64,000 nt of DNA from the NCBI GenBank assembly GCA_032622095.1, contig CP136061.1:53827762-53891761 (forward strand), given 5' to 3'. The stretch comes from Siphonodentalium dalli. Taxonomy: Eukaryota; Mollusca; Scaphopoda; Gadilida; Siphonodentaliidae. A program made the translations under genes and the position numbers. Shown here piece by piece: positions 46,999-59,324 of this stretch (position 1 is its first letter; each line of letters starts with the position of its first letter). The notes below the pieces were generated by a model that was not told the DNA's origin, did no database searches, and worked only from the letters and a program-made list of their open reading frames with translations.

Positions 46999-47400
46999 CC
47001 CTTTTATGACGGAAGCTGCACTGGTGCAGCATTAAAGATCACATGCCAGTGCATTCTCTTATATATGCAAGTCTCCCTTTGGTAGCCTCGCATATATAGA
47101 TAATTCACTGGCTGTCAAGGTAAATATTGTTAGGTCATTGTATTCTCTTATATATGCAAGACTCCCAATGGGAGGCTCACATACATAAGTTAATGCACAG
47201 GCATTTCACAAAACCCTTCCAAGATTGCAGGTTTCAGAAATATTTTGAAAACCTTGTTCATTCTCTCACATGTTAGTCTCCCACATGGAGCCTCACATTT
47301 ATGAGAAAAATGCACTGGCTATCATGCGAGACTGACAGAAGAGTGTGCACTGGCATATAATCTTTAATGCAGCACCAGCACAGCTCCCGTCAATAAATGG
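46999..47400. mobile_element. piggyBac-type MITE, intact
   Basis: TTAA (46995-46998) precedes CCCTTTTATGACGGAAGCTG; CAGCTCCCGTCAATAAATGG precedes TTAA (47401-47404). The CCC start and TTAA duplication are piggyBac hallmarks. Three internal palindromic units of the TATATGCGAGGCTCCC type lie at about 47052, 47138 and 47256. The 402-bp element sits between the two convergent genes. Confidence 0.75.
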
Positions 47401-48015
47401 TTAATATAAGGGCATTTCACCAAGAGTTAAAATTTTGAGTGCAACAAATCCATATCTGAAACTTTTCATCATTTGGAAATGACCACATTGGGCAAATGAT
47501 GTAACAAGTCATTTGCCATTCTTGGGTGTTTGGAGGGTCCTCTATCAACCAGTAACAGCAGCATCAAGTAATTTCGATGATTCGAAATAACTTTATTACC
47601 CAAAATATAATATATTTATGGTGTTGGGGGGGGGGGGGTTTAATGCCAAGCAAGTGTCTTCATTCTTGAGACACACCAAGAAGATTATAATTGATGTAAA
47701 ATATAAAGATGTAAAATTTAAATCCAGTATATAGCTTGGCATGTGGGGTGACTTCTTTACTCGGACATTTTAAATATAAAATCTAATTTAGCGGAGCTGG
47801 ACTTTGACGGGGTATAGTTCTACACATATTATTTTTTCTTTTCATGGTAGGGGGTTGAGGGGGTAAATCGTTGATGCTATGCAGTGTGAGTTTAGCTGAA
47901 ATTTAGTAAATCTATATGTAAATATTTATCAAGCATTTGCTGTATGTATATTGTTATTCATATCTCGACTTCTTGCGTTCCACGATCTCTTTTGTTGAAG
48001 GTGGCGATTTCTGGG

Positions 48016-51000
48016 CTATCCTCTTGGATAATCTTCTAGGGTCATCAGGCTTATTGGAATTTTCCGTAAAAGTGGTTCTTTGTCCACCATTTTTGCATCA
48101 ACAGCTTTCTTAACAATATTCGGAATGTAGTTGTAATTTTTTTTCTCTTTTACTCTATAGACTGTCCACTCTTTCGACTTCTTGTTGTATGATCGGTGGT
48201 ACCTGTAAACATGAATTGTTTTAAATACCATTTGAAACAATTTTGCAACTGCAAAAATCTATCAATATAAGAACCCTTTCAATGATGGGAAATGAGCTGG
48301 TGCAGCTATAAAGATCCTGTGCCAGTGCATTCTATTATATATGCCAGTCTCCCATAGCGAGCCTCACATATAGAAGAGAATGCACTGGCTTACAAGTTGT
48401 AAATATTATTAGGATAATGTGTTCTCTTATATATGCGAGGCTCTCTATGGGGGAGTCACATATATAAGATAATGCATTGGCACATGGTTTTCATGAAATT
48501 TCAGGAAGCTCCAGTCATGGAAGGGTTAAATAACATAAGACTAAAATCTAAACAGTCGAACTTCATTAATTCGAATTTAATAAGTCACCGATGATTGTAC
48601 CTTCATTATCTGGACATCAGCTTGACTTTATCGTTACAATTAGTGTAATAACTTGCAGGACTATTTTTAGTTTCAACTTTGCACACCCTACAGCCGACAT
48701 TTATTGAGGAAATGTTTTGAAAATGTACAGGCATGTTTAGGATCGCCTATGGGAGCTATCAAAATTAAGAGAGTTTGACTATACATGTACAACTGATTTG
48801 CATAAAGAAATGAAGTTTCAGCTTCGGCCCTAATCTGTGGCTATCAATCAATGCATACAGATGTGGATTTGTGAAATTGAAGTATTGTTTTTTATTCTTT
48901 AGAAATCTTTTGTTCATATTGCTTTTTCGATTGAATATTTTATTGCAAGTACCATATTTTGATGAAAATATATGTTTCCATATTTCATAAATTATTGATT
49001 TATGGTTTACTATCCACCCCACCCCCTTTTCAAGTGAATATGCTGAATTGTCCTTAAATCTCACCTTGGTTCATTAGCTTTTGTACTGGCATATCCCCTG
49101 TCTTTGTGGTTCATGTAATCCAACGCTGCCAGGAAACATCGTGCGTGGTATACTGGATATGTATAAGCATATCGTTTTGCTGCGTACATCAATATATGTT
49201 GATGAAAACATTCCAATGTAGCTGTAGATCTGAAAAAAGATTTAGGAGATATTTGTATTGGAGAAAACTAGAAATTGAAGGGGTTGGGTTGTCTTTCACA
49301 GCCATTATTTCACAGTACATATTATGTACTTGTTCAGGTGCCTGAAACTGTTAGTATTCAGGTGCTATTATAACTGGAGGACTGTACTACTAACAACGGC
49401 GGATAATACTCCATTTGTATTTGATCACCATACCAGAGTTTTTCACATCACTTTAATAACTATTAACTTATGCATTGTTTTTCGCTAGGTCAATGGCACC
49501 TATTCCATGACACCCACCCATGTCAAATTACCTCTGTCCCGCATATTGCCATAGCTGATTAGAATGCTCTTTATTGCTCAAGTATGATAATATAATTTAA
49601 GGTCAACTGCACCTATCCAATGCTCCAGCAACCAGTGTCCAACCATTTGAGTATATGATTAATTATTTTGTTAAAGTAACTAAATGCCCTTTTAATACTG
49701 ACCATATATAGGGAGCCTCGCATATATAAGAGAATACACTGGCCTACAAAGTCATTGGAAATATTGTTCGGTAAATGTATTCTCTTATATATATGTGAGG
49801 CTCCCTATGGGAGACTCACATATATAAGAAAATTCGCAAAAATCTCAGGATGCTCCAATCATGAAAGGGTGTCATTCCAAATGTTAATTGATATTTTGAT
49901 ACATCACAAATCCATACATCCTGTTGATGACCCAGTGCCTCATACATACACAAATGTTTAAGTTAACTTACCTGAAGTTTAGATAGTATGATATTTTATT
50001 CAAGAATCTTTTTGCAAGGATAGAGTTTCCAAGTTCTCTGTGAACAAATGACCCTTCATGAAGCCAATCAGCACGATGGTCATCTGCTAAAGGTTCATGT
50101 AGACACTTTCCTGGTCCAAGTCCATTTCCAATTGGGAAGTCATCATGTTTATTTGTAACATGAAAGAGCAGAGTGGACCACATCCCCTGTAAATGTATTT
50201 TAGCAAAATCAGTACCTGTCCCATAGTCTAGTGGTGAAGGTAGATTTGTCCATGAACGGGAACAAAGAATGCAGAAAGTTTTATATTTTAAATAAGTCTT
50301 GGTCGATAAGCACAATATGTGGATGAACAGAGGTGTTGGTTGTTCGGTGGTCTAAGGAAATGTTCAGATAAAAGTTAGTTGTTTGTCTAACATTTCCCTA
50401 CAATCAATAGGAATGCATATGTGAGTGTATTATTGTCGTTTATTTTCCCTGAAAACCCTCCTAATCCATCGTATCAGAAAGAAGCCACATCGAATTTAAT
50501 TAATATCAAATTGTTACTAACTATATCAATTCAATTTTAACATTCAATCACATTTTCTAATAATCTTAACAATTTTCAGCTCTGACATAAAAACTTACTG
50601 TGAATTGCTCTATGGTCGTGCTATTCTTGGCGCAGTACCAAAAATGGTTTGTCAAATCCTTGATCCAGCCTTCCAATTGGGCACACCCTTTTTTCTTTGC
50701 TACCTGAATAGGAGTTGCAATGCATGTTTATCAATATCAAATTTATCTGACAATACCATCATATTGGCAACATCAACATGAAGTAGTTATGGCTCCTATT
50801 CAATGTGTCGTATACACCAATTTGTACTCTATTCCATACTACTAATTTTGTTGAATACACATGCTTCAAGATAATTGGTGTTGAATAACATGCGGAGAAT
50901 CATTCAGGCCAATACATATTAGAGGGAAAATGTGAATAGAAGACCCACCAGGATTCCATTATGGGTCAAGACACATAAGGCCATCAACTATCATACAATC

Positions 51001-54000
51001 ATGGGCATTGGGCAGAACTGAATTTGAATCCAAATGGGCTCAAATTGATTACTATTATGGTATCTGAATTCAACCAAGAACTTATGGCATATGACTAACG
51101 GAAAAGCCGAACAAGACGGTTGAACACCATTGAATGTCCTCACAGTAGAGAACATCCATAAGAAATTTCATATTTCTATATTGCAACACAATGTGATGCT
51201 TTATCCAGCTAAGCTGCACCATCTTCCCATTTTCTTTTCAAAAAGATGAACTATAATTTTCTTACCTTCCTAAGCTTCTTTGCCAAGAGTTTAGCACCAT
51301 GCCATATATCATAGGAATGTTTTATCTCAGGATGTTTCTTTTCTGGAAATCAAAAGAATAACTGTAATGATGATACCAAAGCAATTGCTGTAATGTGGGT
51401 GAGGGTAGGAGAGTTAAAAACAACAATTTAGTTACAATTTGAGACTGGATAATACGTTGAAATTATTCTGATTTTATTCAAGTTTTTCAATGTCTAGTAT
51501 TATATGTAGTTTTTAGGTAAAATATTTTTGAGGAGTGGGTAGTGATAAAATATTCTTACACTAGCCGAATACTGTAAATATAGAGAAGCTACATGTAGTA
51601 TTTCCTACGCTGAGCAATACATCAGCAGCGGATACATAACCATCACAGTGTCACTCACTTAAAAGGCAAGAAATCTGCGTATGTTCATCTGTTGCCACCT
51701 CTGTTATTTTCATATCATTCCTCTGCATATCTTCAATAACACGCTCAAAACCAAGTTTCTCCATATTTGTGGATTTTCCACCCGTCTCCCTTTTATCAAC
51801 TGTCTTCATTGATATTATGGATTCTGTCCTCTGATCAAGGGCAGTGTATGTCAGATATTTCGCAGAATGGCCCGGTGAGTCACATCGCCCATCACCTGAA
51901 GATTTAAAAGCATGATTTGTGACAACTAATTGATTCTTTGATAAAGATCACTCTCACCCCTCCCCAAGTTACCCCAACATACAATAAATATGCTGATATA
52001 GAACATGTATAATCATTTTCGCCATTGGGGCATGTAATGCTCCAAGAAGTCAGCATTTCACAATTGTAAATGCACAGATGGCATTTGTTACAGGTTATAT
52101 TTAGAAATAACAGTTACCAAATTGTGAAAAATTCCTCAACAATATACTAATAGTATAGTATAATGATACTTAGTATGAATGCGATATTTTCCACAAAACA
52201 CTTTAGGTGAGCTGAGCATTTTTTATATACAGCATGTATATAGTGAGTGATAAGCAAAACACTCAATACTGTGGTGATTTTTAGGAGAGTCATTCACGGT
52301 GACCCATTCAACACCCGAATCTTGAGTAGCAAGGATTAACAAGCACTATAACTGTATGTTGCAAACAATTTAATGGCCCTTTCTAACCAGTTCAATTAGT
52401 GCCGTCTCCGCAGTGTTGAGTGTTTTGCTAATCGCATACTCTCGGGTGCCCAATAATCATGATGGCCTAATAATAGTGATGGGTGGGGATTTGGGCTGAA
52501 ATTAATAATAGTGATGGCAATTTAACTTTATGTCTTAATGCCAAATAATAGTGATCTCCAAAATTAATAATCATGCTGACACTATTATTGGGCACCTGAG
52601 AGTACATGTACTCTTTTCATACTGTGTTTATATAACATGGTGTTTGTTTCCATGACACAGAGTAATAATTATGATTGGTGTAAGAACAATGTTTGTCTAT
52701 AATACAATACTCTTTCTACAATATTTCAGGCCTTGTTAGGACACACAACAGTACATCTATTCTTACCCAGAAGTATAATTTCCTCATCTTTAATATTGGC
52801 AACTGTTTTCTCCGTCATCGTTTTGAATTCATTTTCTATAGTTGGTATTGTGTAGAGTGACGAGAACTGGTGAAATATGGGTTCAGCCATTATCTTCAAA
52901 TTCATAAACTTTGCCAACAGTTGAATTTTCACAAAGTTATTCCCAGACAGAAAGATGGCGCTTGACAACATTATGTCACCCAAACTCATTCGGCCAACTG
53001 CAGGTTGCGAGAACCACTTATTCAGCACATGTCCCGAATCACAGACCTGTTTATAAATAAATTTAAAAATACTAATACATGTATCTTTGTCCTTTAACTG
53101 ATATATTTCTCACCACACAATATGGTTATTTTAGAAAAAGTAGTGTATCCTATGATTTGTAAACTTTTATTACATACCTGTGTGATTTACCATTATTTCT
53201 CGAGTTATAAACGATAATTTCACTAGTGAATTATTGAAATTTTATAACAACCGTGTTATGTATTGATATTTGTTATATATTCATCATGGATATAATGGCA
53301 GTGTTATTCAGATTTCTGGTAAATCAGATGTTTATAGTGGAATATAATAAACAGATGCTGAATAAAGACTCCCAAAGTGAGCCTGTTTTAGCTAGTTCTC
53401 TATTACTTAGAAAATAAAAATTCAGAGGTTGTTTGTAATAATTAAGTTCAATTTGGTCATATAATAAACATATTATTACTACAGTGAAGCGATCTGAGTA
53501 TCCACATCACGTCTCGTTGAGAAGGTGAGATCACAGATCAGACTCGCAGCCTGCGGCAGCTCGTCTGATCCGTGATCTCACATTCTCAACTTGGTGTGAT
53601 ATGGAGACTCAGATCATTTCACTGTAGTGATAATCTCTATTACTTACCCATTCAAGTACAAGTGAAGATCCTCGTTGCTTTGAAATTACTTTAACGGTCA
53701 TCCCACAACCTTTTCGCTGACAATTCTCCATTTTCTTTACAGTGAGGAGCTGCAAAATACTTTCTTCATAAGCTATGCATGGGGTATACTCATTACTGGC
53801 TCCCAGTGCCACTTGTATCTTTTTTGTTCTGGGTCTCTTCGTTACTGCTTGACTTGATTCGTCATCACTATCACTACCATCAAAAGGGTCATCAGCCGCA
53901 AGATCGTGTACCAATTCCGCCATTGACTGATTCGCCACATCATCATCATCTAAGTTATTTGGCCTAAATGTGAGGAAAAGATAAACAGTTTGAATAAAAG

Positions 54001-57000
54001 TATGCTTTACATGTATGATATCACTTTGCTTCATGGGTTGACAAAACATGAGACCAAAGTTATTAAATTATATTGCATCTGACCCTAGCTGACAACATTT
54101 TTTCAGTTTTGTTTTCAACTGAAAGTGTTCAAACTTTCAAATAAAGTGACACATGGTGAGAAGTTTCCCAATTGGAAGTCATAACATTCTATAATATGTC
54201 ATCTCTCTGTCTAATTGTTGACATAACCATACAATTGGGCTTGTTTTGATGAAAATAAGAATTAATCGTTAGCTCCTATTTAGAGGTCATCCCAGAAATT
54301 CATATCAAGATTGGGATCAGTCGCAATGAAAATGTGGGCTGTAGGGCATGCCAAAGGATTTAGGGATACAAAGATTAAAATCCAAAATGAACTGACAGCC
54401 ATGTTTTTGCCAAACTCCCATCCAGAAAGCTAATAGCAATCGGAGTGCTTATGGGGACGGGATTCTGAGGTATGAATTTGACAACATTGAACTAAGAACA
54501 GTTTGCATTTAACATACCTCAGAATTATTTCAAAGTCTGATTCATCGCTATCAGATTCTTCTTCCACATTCCAGTATGTTTGAAACCAGTCATCAATTTC
54601 TTCTTCCTCTTCCTCTTCATCTTCCTCTTCTGAATCAGATGTATCATCAGATTGAAAACTTATTTCAATAGTGTGCCTGGAATTGAAATTGAAGATGTCT
54701 TTGAACATGCCATCAATGTATGTCGGAAACCGCAGAGAAGATTATATCAAACTGTTTTCTACATCATTTATTTTCTTTTGCAAATGCAGTAAGAATTTTC
54801 TAGTGGATAACAGAATGCTATACGACAAATACGACATACATTATGCTTTACCAGTAGTCCAATATGTCTCATAATGATGTTATCAAGAACTGCATTTTAT
54901 TTTCTTTGGACCCATCATGATTAATATTTATTTAAATCATGTCAAGTGATTTCAGCGAAGAGTTAGTCAGCACCATCCATCATTGCACATTAGAGATACG
55001 GTATTATTTCAACTTAATTTTTGATACATAAGCAGCAGATACGAATAAATCTGGAATTTATCCCACTATAGTATATGAATTATCATAGAATGCATCACGG
55101 ATTGAATATAAGAGACAATTAATGTGAGAAAAATGAAGATCTCACCCAGGGTTATTGTAGTAGATGTAACTTGTATCCTGCAGTTTTGATCTAGTTCTCG
55201 TTTCTGTGCCAAGTTTAATTGGCATTGCACCCTCATCGGAACTTATGATCTTCTGACAGCCCAAACTGCTATCAGAATCTAGTTTCATTCTGCAATAAAA
55301 GAAAAAACAAATTGCCTCAATTTGACAAAATTTCAATTTGAATGGTTTGACACGACCTAGGAAATATATCATGGAATTATAAAATCCAAATACCCTCTAT
55401 TAGTACAGGTTTCTATTCATTTTCATGTGGCCACACAGACTGAAATCACAAAAACTTCACAACAAAGATAAATTGAAAATGCATTCGTCATTTGGACACT
55501 AGTTTGAAAGCATTTGTGATGGCAAACAAGCATTGAAATAGTGAGTCTGTCATTTACAGAATGAGGTTCCCAGAGGATGAATTTAGTGATGCTATCCCGC
55601 ACAATGGGCTAGCATCACCAAATCCACCCTTTGGGAACCTGATTCTGCTAAGGCCTAAGCAGAATGAGGTCCCCAGAGGATGAATTTGGTGATGCTAGCC
55701 CACTGTGCGGGATTGCACCACTAAATTCACCCTCTGGGGACCTCATTCTGCAAATGACAGACTCACTATTTCAATGCTTGTTTCATGGCTTGATGGCAAA
55801 CCTCTATACCAAATTTCATTTCAATCCGAAAACCCATGGCTGAGATATCTGCACAAACGGAAAGAAAGAAATGATTTCCAGACAAAGGATAATTCTAAAT
55901 GGAAAATGTGAACAATTTAATTTGCCCATCTTCTGTAAGCATCATGATGGTAAACCTTCATTATGCTTCATATGAATCGGATGAGGGATGTGGCCTGTAG
56001 ACTGGAGGGTGTGCTGAAGATATTGTCTTGAAGAGTAAAATTAAATTACTCAAGAACTTTTTAGAAGGGTCATTACTCTGGAAAATATGGACAAAGCCCA
56101 TTGTTTGTTAATACTCATTCCCCTTGTTGGTTCATCAACATACTGAAGATCAATAAATTCCAACTGATGATGACCAAGATGTAGAGATTCAATGTTGTTA
56201 CTGATGGACAGACTGACACACGGATTGACGGGAGCCCATTTATATATCCACTACTAGTACAAAACGTTGTTTGCAGGCGAATAACCTTTTGATATTCCAA
56301 TTTGGATGTATTTTTAACATCACCAATGAACACTCTCAACCATATGAGTATTAACATTTGCTCTCGATCAAGTCTTTTACAATACATACATGTATATATG
56401 TATATCACACAATCAAATCATATCAATGTGACAACTTCATTGTAAATTATATGAAAATAGAGTATATTGCAATTTACCTTAAAGGAGATGACCGATTTGA
56501 TATGTTTGAGAGATCGCTATCTTCCAATCTGGGAAGAGCTCCTTTACTCAAATGTTCTGCAGGTGTAGAAGAAATTAGCTGGCTCTTTGCAACTGGTGCA
56601 GTCAGTAATTTTGGAGTTGGCGGACATGTCTGACTTTGTGGCACTGTACTTGTACTGCATACAGCTTCCGTGTCAATTGCTTGATCTTGAGCAGCTGGAA
56701 CGGGTACAAGTATCTGAGTGTCAAAGGCAGAGCTTCGCTCCTCTACCAGCAATCCAGATTCCTGTGTTCGTAATTCAAAAAATCTGAAATAGAATTTTGT
56801 TTTGGATTGATCAGGATTGATACATTTATTATATCACATGTCAAAGTACCCGACAACTGACGTCTATAATTATGGGTATCAAATCTCGGGAGAAAATGGA
56901 ATATTCCTCATGTGGAGGGGTTCTCACACCACCCCCTAGGATTTGCAGTTTTTACTTTTTAATTTCATATTTCATAATGGTTGCTAAATGACAAAAATTG

Positions 57001-58288
57001 AAAGTGTCCTGACTCTGGTGGAAATGTCTGACTTGGACTAGTTTGTAAGCTTGTTTAAGATATTTCCAATTGAGAACTCATAGTCATACATGTATATACA
57101 AACAAGAGATGGACTGTCGTCCGGTGCATACCCCCTCGTGGCATACCGCCTAGTGTGGGCACATCTATAACTTATGATGGCTATACTCAGACATATGGAC
57201 CCAGAAATCAGCATTTTCATATAAACAAAGATGAATAACTATAGAACAAAAAACCAAAACAAACATTTGAATGTGCCATTAAATGTCCTCATAGTGGTGA
57301 ATTTCCATACAAAATTTCATTGAGATCCGAGCATTACTGTTCAAGTTATGACCTGAACAGACATCGGATGGACCAAACAGCCAACATGTCCAGATAAACG
57401 AACTTGAATAACTCTAGAATGGAAAAGCGGAACAGAACAATGGAACCCCCTATTGAATTTCCTCATAGCAGTGAACATTGAGATCCCAGCACAACTGTTG
57501 AACATCCATACATAATTTCATTGAGATCTGAGCACTTCTGTTCCAAGTTATGACAAATTGACATGAACAGACATATGACGGACGTACGGACAGACGGGCG
57601 CAAGGACGGGCAGACAGGTGCAAAACAGTACAATGTATACCACCTTCTTTTTTTTAAAAGGGGGTATAAAAATAATTTAATTTGAAATCCATTGATAATT
57701 GGTTGAAAAAATAGAACACAAGAACAACTTTTCGGGACAGGCGGACGGACAAATATATATTTCCCACACCAAAGGATAAGGAGTTAATCTACTAGTACTA
57801 TGCATGATCTGGCTGCTAAAATGTTGGCAGTTTTTCAGATCACAACATGATTTCCAAAAATGTTGATCAGTTACACTGGGCCAAAAGCATTGATCTGTTG
57901 ATTGGGGATGGGGTGCAGAGGAAAAACAGTTAATAATTAGAAAGGTGGACACCTTGCCCACTACGTAGTTCACGTCAATGTTTAGCAATCTGCTGTCATC
58001 ATGATTCAATTTCGGAACAATGTTGGTACCGTAGACTGAGTAGACTATGAGTACAGCGTAGAAGTTTCTAGAACGGTAGACGATTTTTTGTTTGTTTACC
58101 AAATTCACCAATTCAATTTCAACTCACCTGTCCAAAAGAGTCGTTGCAATAATCTCGTCTCTTCTGTATTTCCGAGCCGAAATTATGTTTCCGACTAGAG
58201 CCCATCGTTCAATCTGTTCACCGATACGAACGCGCGCCTTTTCCCTTTCGGATTCGTAAACTTTCTTTTTCTTCTCTTTGGACGCCAT
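48016..58288 (-). CDS. DDE-transposase-like protein of the 16.8-kb element, 11 exons, intact
   Basis: Exons 58288-58128, 56783-56478, 55289-55146, 54676-54518, 53963-53648, 53046-52767, 51895-51659, 51342-51266, 50703-50599, 50186-49972 and 48202-48016 all have GT-AG borders and consistent phases. They total 2,187 nt (728 aa) with no stop. Residues 1-60 are basic (KEKKKKK). Residues 200-290 are very acidic. Cys338, Cys343, Cys364 and His368 form a zinc-finger-like set. SGHVLNKWFSQPAVGRMSLG (366-385) leads into an RNase H-like core: GDGRCDSPGHSAKY (456-469), EVATDEHTQI with Asp525, and HSYDIWHGAK (543-552). NHFWYCAK (579-586) and HEGSFVHREL follow. This order is shared by a large family of animal transposase-like proteins that I take to be Kolobok transposases. 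I could not assign the third acidic residue with confidence. The start codon lies 291 bp inside the right terminus. The protein is presumed to cut at the TTAA ends. Confidence 0.87.
48274..48525. mobile_element. piggyBac-type MITE, copy 3
   Basis: Starts CCCTTTCAATGATGGGAAAT and ends GCTCCAGTCATGGAAGGG, followed by TTAA; the left duplication has eroded to AGAA. It carries two TATATGCCAGTCTCCC/TATATGCGAGGCTCTC palindromes. It lies in the last intron of the transposase gene. Confidence 0.65.
49687..49869. mobile_element. piggyBac-type MITE, copy 4, degenerate
   Basis: Begins CCCTTTTAATACTGACC and ends CAATCATGAAAGGG. It carries the same TATATATGTGAGGCTCCC palindromes and lies in the last intron of the transposase gene. 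Target duplication is lost. Confidence 0.55.
52205..52438. mobile_element. MITE, family B, copy 2
   Basis: Counterpart of 32305-32552 with AGCAAAACACTCAA near the left and TTGAGTGTTTTGCTAATCGC at the right. It lies in intron 6 of the transposase gene and abuts the next MITE. Confidence 0.6.
52439..52602. mobile_element. TA-flanked MITE (mariner-like)
   Basis: TA|CTCTCGGGTGCCCAATAAT at the left and ATTATTGGGCACCTGAGAG|TA at the right give 19-bp inverted ends with one mismatch. 164 bp, intron 6 of the transposase gene. Its left TA coincides with the end of the family B MITE. Confidence 0.7.
55524..55783. repeat. 260-bp palindrome made of two smaller palindromes
   Basis: Arms of 130 bp meet at AGGCCT (55651-55656). 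The outer parts share AAACAAGCATTGAAATAGTG and its complement. Each arm also folds on itself (55557-55646 and 55659-55750), giving a cruciform. It lies in intron 2 of the transposase gene, so the pre-mRNA can form a long double-stranded stem. A diverged single unit is at 23529-23620. Confidence 0.88.
57105..57667 (+). repeat. Dispersed non-autonomous element ending GGGGGTATAA, copy 2
   Basis: It has repeated ~170-bp units sharing ATTTCATTGAGATCYGAGCA and CAAGTTATGAC, then a GGACGTACGGACAGACGGGC run and AAAAGGGGGTATAA. It is in the same orientation as 18149-18855. A partial unit without tail is near 51080-51200. It lies in intron 1 of the transposase gene. Confidence 0.65.
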
Positions 58289-58556
58289 GTTTTTTTACCT
58301 GTCTGTGGCATCTACCGGAAATCTGCGAGAACTCCCGGAATTAGTCATGAATTCCAAGACTGGTTTCGCGTGAAGCATGCTGGGATGAATAACGGGGGTA
58401 TTCTTTCTGTGATTTTAGCGATTTTCGGTTGCTCTATGAGCACATTCTGAGACACAAACGTGTCACATGTTGATGGATTATATTAGTTTAATTATAATTC
58501 ATGTCATAGATTGTCATTAAAACCGAAAATCGCGACACCATAAAAAAAATAATCGG

Positions 58557-58579
58557 TGACTCGAAAATTAAGTGGGCCT
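58557..58579 (-). repeat. Right terminal inverted repeat
   Basis: TGACTCGAAAATTAAGTGGG... is a perfect mirror of 41784-41806. The ATAAAAAAAATAATCGG just inside is shared with the 482-bp element at 26336-26817. Confidence 0.95.
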
Positions 58580-58622
58580 TTAACACTGTCGCCCATGGGA
58601 AACCATTTAGTTCAGTGATTCC
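58580..58622 (+). repeat. Host repeat, copy 2, right part
   Basis: TTAACACTGTCGCC...CAGTGATTCCT continues copy 2 after the transposon. It matches 40536-40578 with three differences. Confidence 0.9.
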
Positions 58623-59324
58623 TTCAACACGTGTACCGCGTGACGCTCACACCGATCGAGGTGGCCATTAATGACCGCGCCAGATCAGACAGTGTGTGTA
58701 CTACACGGGGTGGGGGTCTGCACCCACACCAACAACATACATGAACAATTGTTGTAATGGGGGACGTCGGCATTTTGCTTTCGGATCTTTATTCAAGGAT
58801 CTCGAATAAGATGTTATGTTCTTCGGAATCTAATGTCTATATATGTATAGGGACAAGAGGGGAACTCGGAGGATGAGCTTGTTCATTGACAACAAACACT
58901 GTAGTTCAGATTCAATTGGGCTGTTTATTATTATAAACATAAACAACCAATAATAACTTAAACAAAATATATTGTCAAGAAGGTGGAGGCCAATATCCGC
59001 CAAAAATGCAACAAGGTTACTGGCAGTATTCATCTGCTACAGTAATAAGATGCCTTTGCCCAACCCGAAGCCGACGAGTGCCCATTGAAGGGGATATCCA
59101 AAGCATGATATTGATATACACACCATGGCTGTGCTAGCAGCAAAAGACGTATCAACTTAAGAAGCAAGTTGTTGAATGATTGATCAAAAGTGTAGTTTTT
59201 TAGTGGGTTCTGCGAATTGACAGTAGATTCAGAGTGTAAACAGGTAATGTGTTAACCAGTAATACTGTAAATGGCATTGCTAATTGATATTAACTTAATC
59301 ATATTTAAAATTGCATAATAACTT
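58623..59324. other. No feature recognised
   Basis: Unique-looking sequence with short open frames only. Confidence 0.4.

Larger units (their letters stand above)
41784..58579. mobile_element. 16.8-kb TTAA DNA transposon (Kolobok-like) with two genes
   Basis: The 23-bp termini at 41784-41806 (AGGCCCACTTAATTTTCGAG...) and 58557-58579 are perfect inverted repeats. TTAA flanks both sides (41780-41783, 58580-58583). Removing the element and one TTAA restores the repeat seen intact at 40183-40578, which proves insertion and fixes the ends. Two convergent intact genes run inward from the ends: a P2X7-tail-domain protein (42147-46926) and a DDE-transposase-like protein (58288-48016). Their start codons lie 363 and 291 bp from the ends, so promoters must be subterminal. 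TTAA targeting occurs in piggyBac and Kolobok. The transposase is not piggyBac-like and Kolobok fits better, though I could not align it. Such a size is unusual for a cut-and-paste element. Introns and spacer host at least seven nested repeats. Confidence 0.88.

Noticed and set aside
58557-58579. piggyBac assignment of the 16.8-kb element
   Set aside because: TTAA fits piggyBac, but the ends start AGG rather than CCC and the transposase lacks piggyBac features; Kolobok-like fits better.
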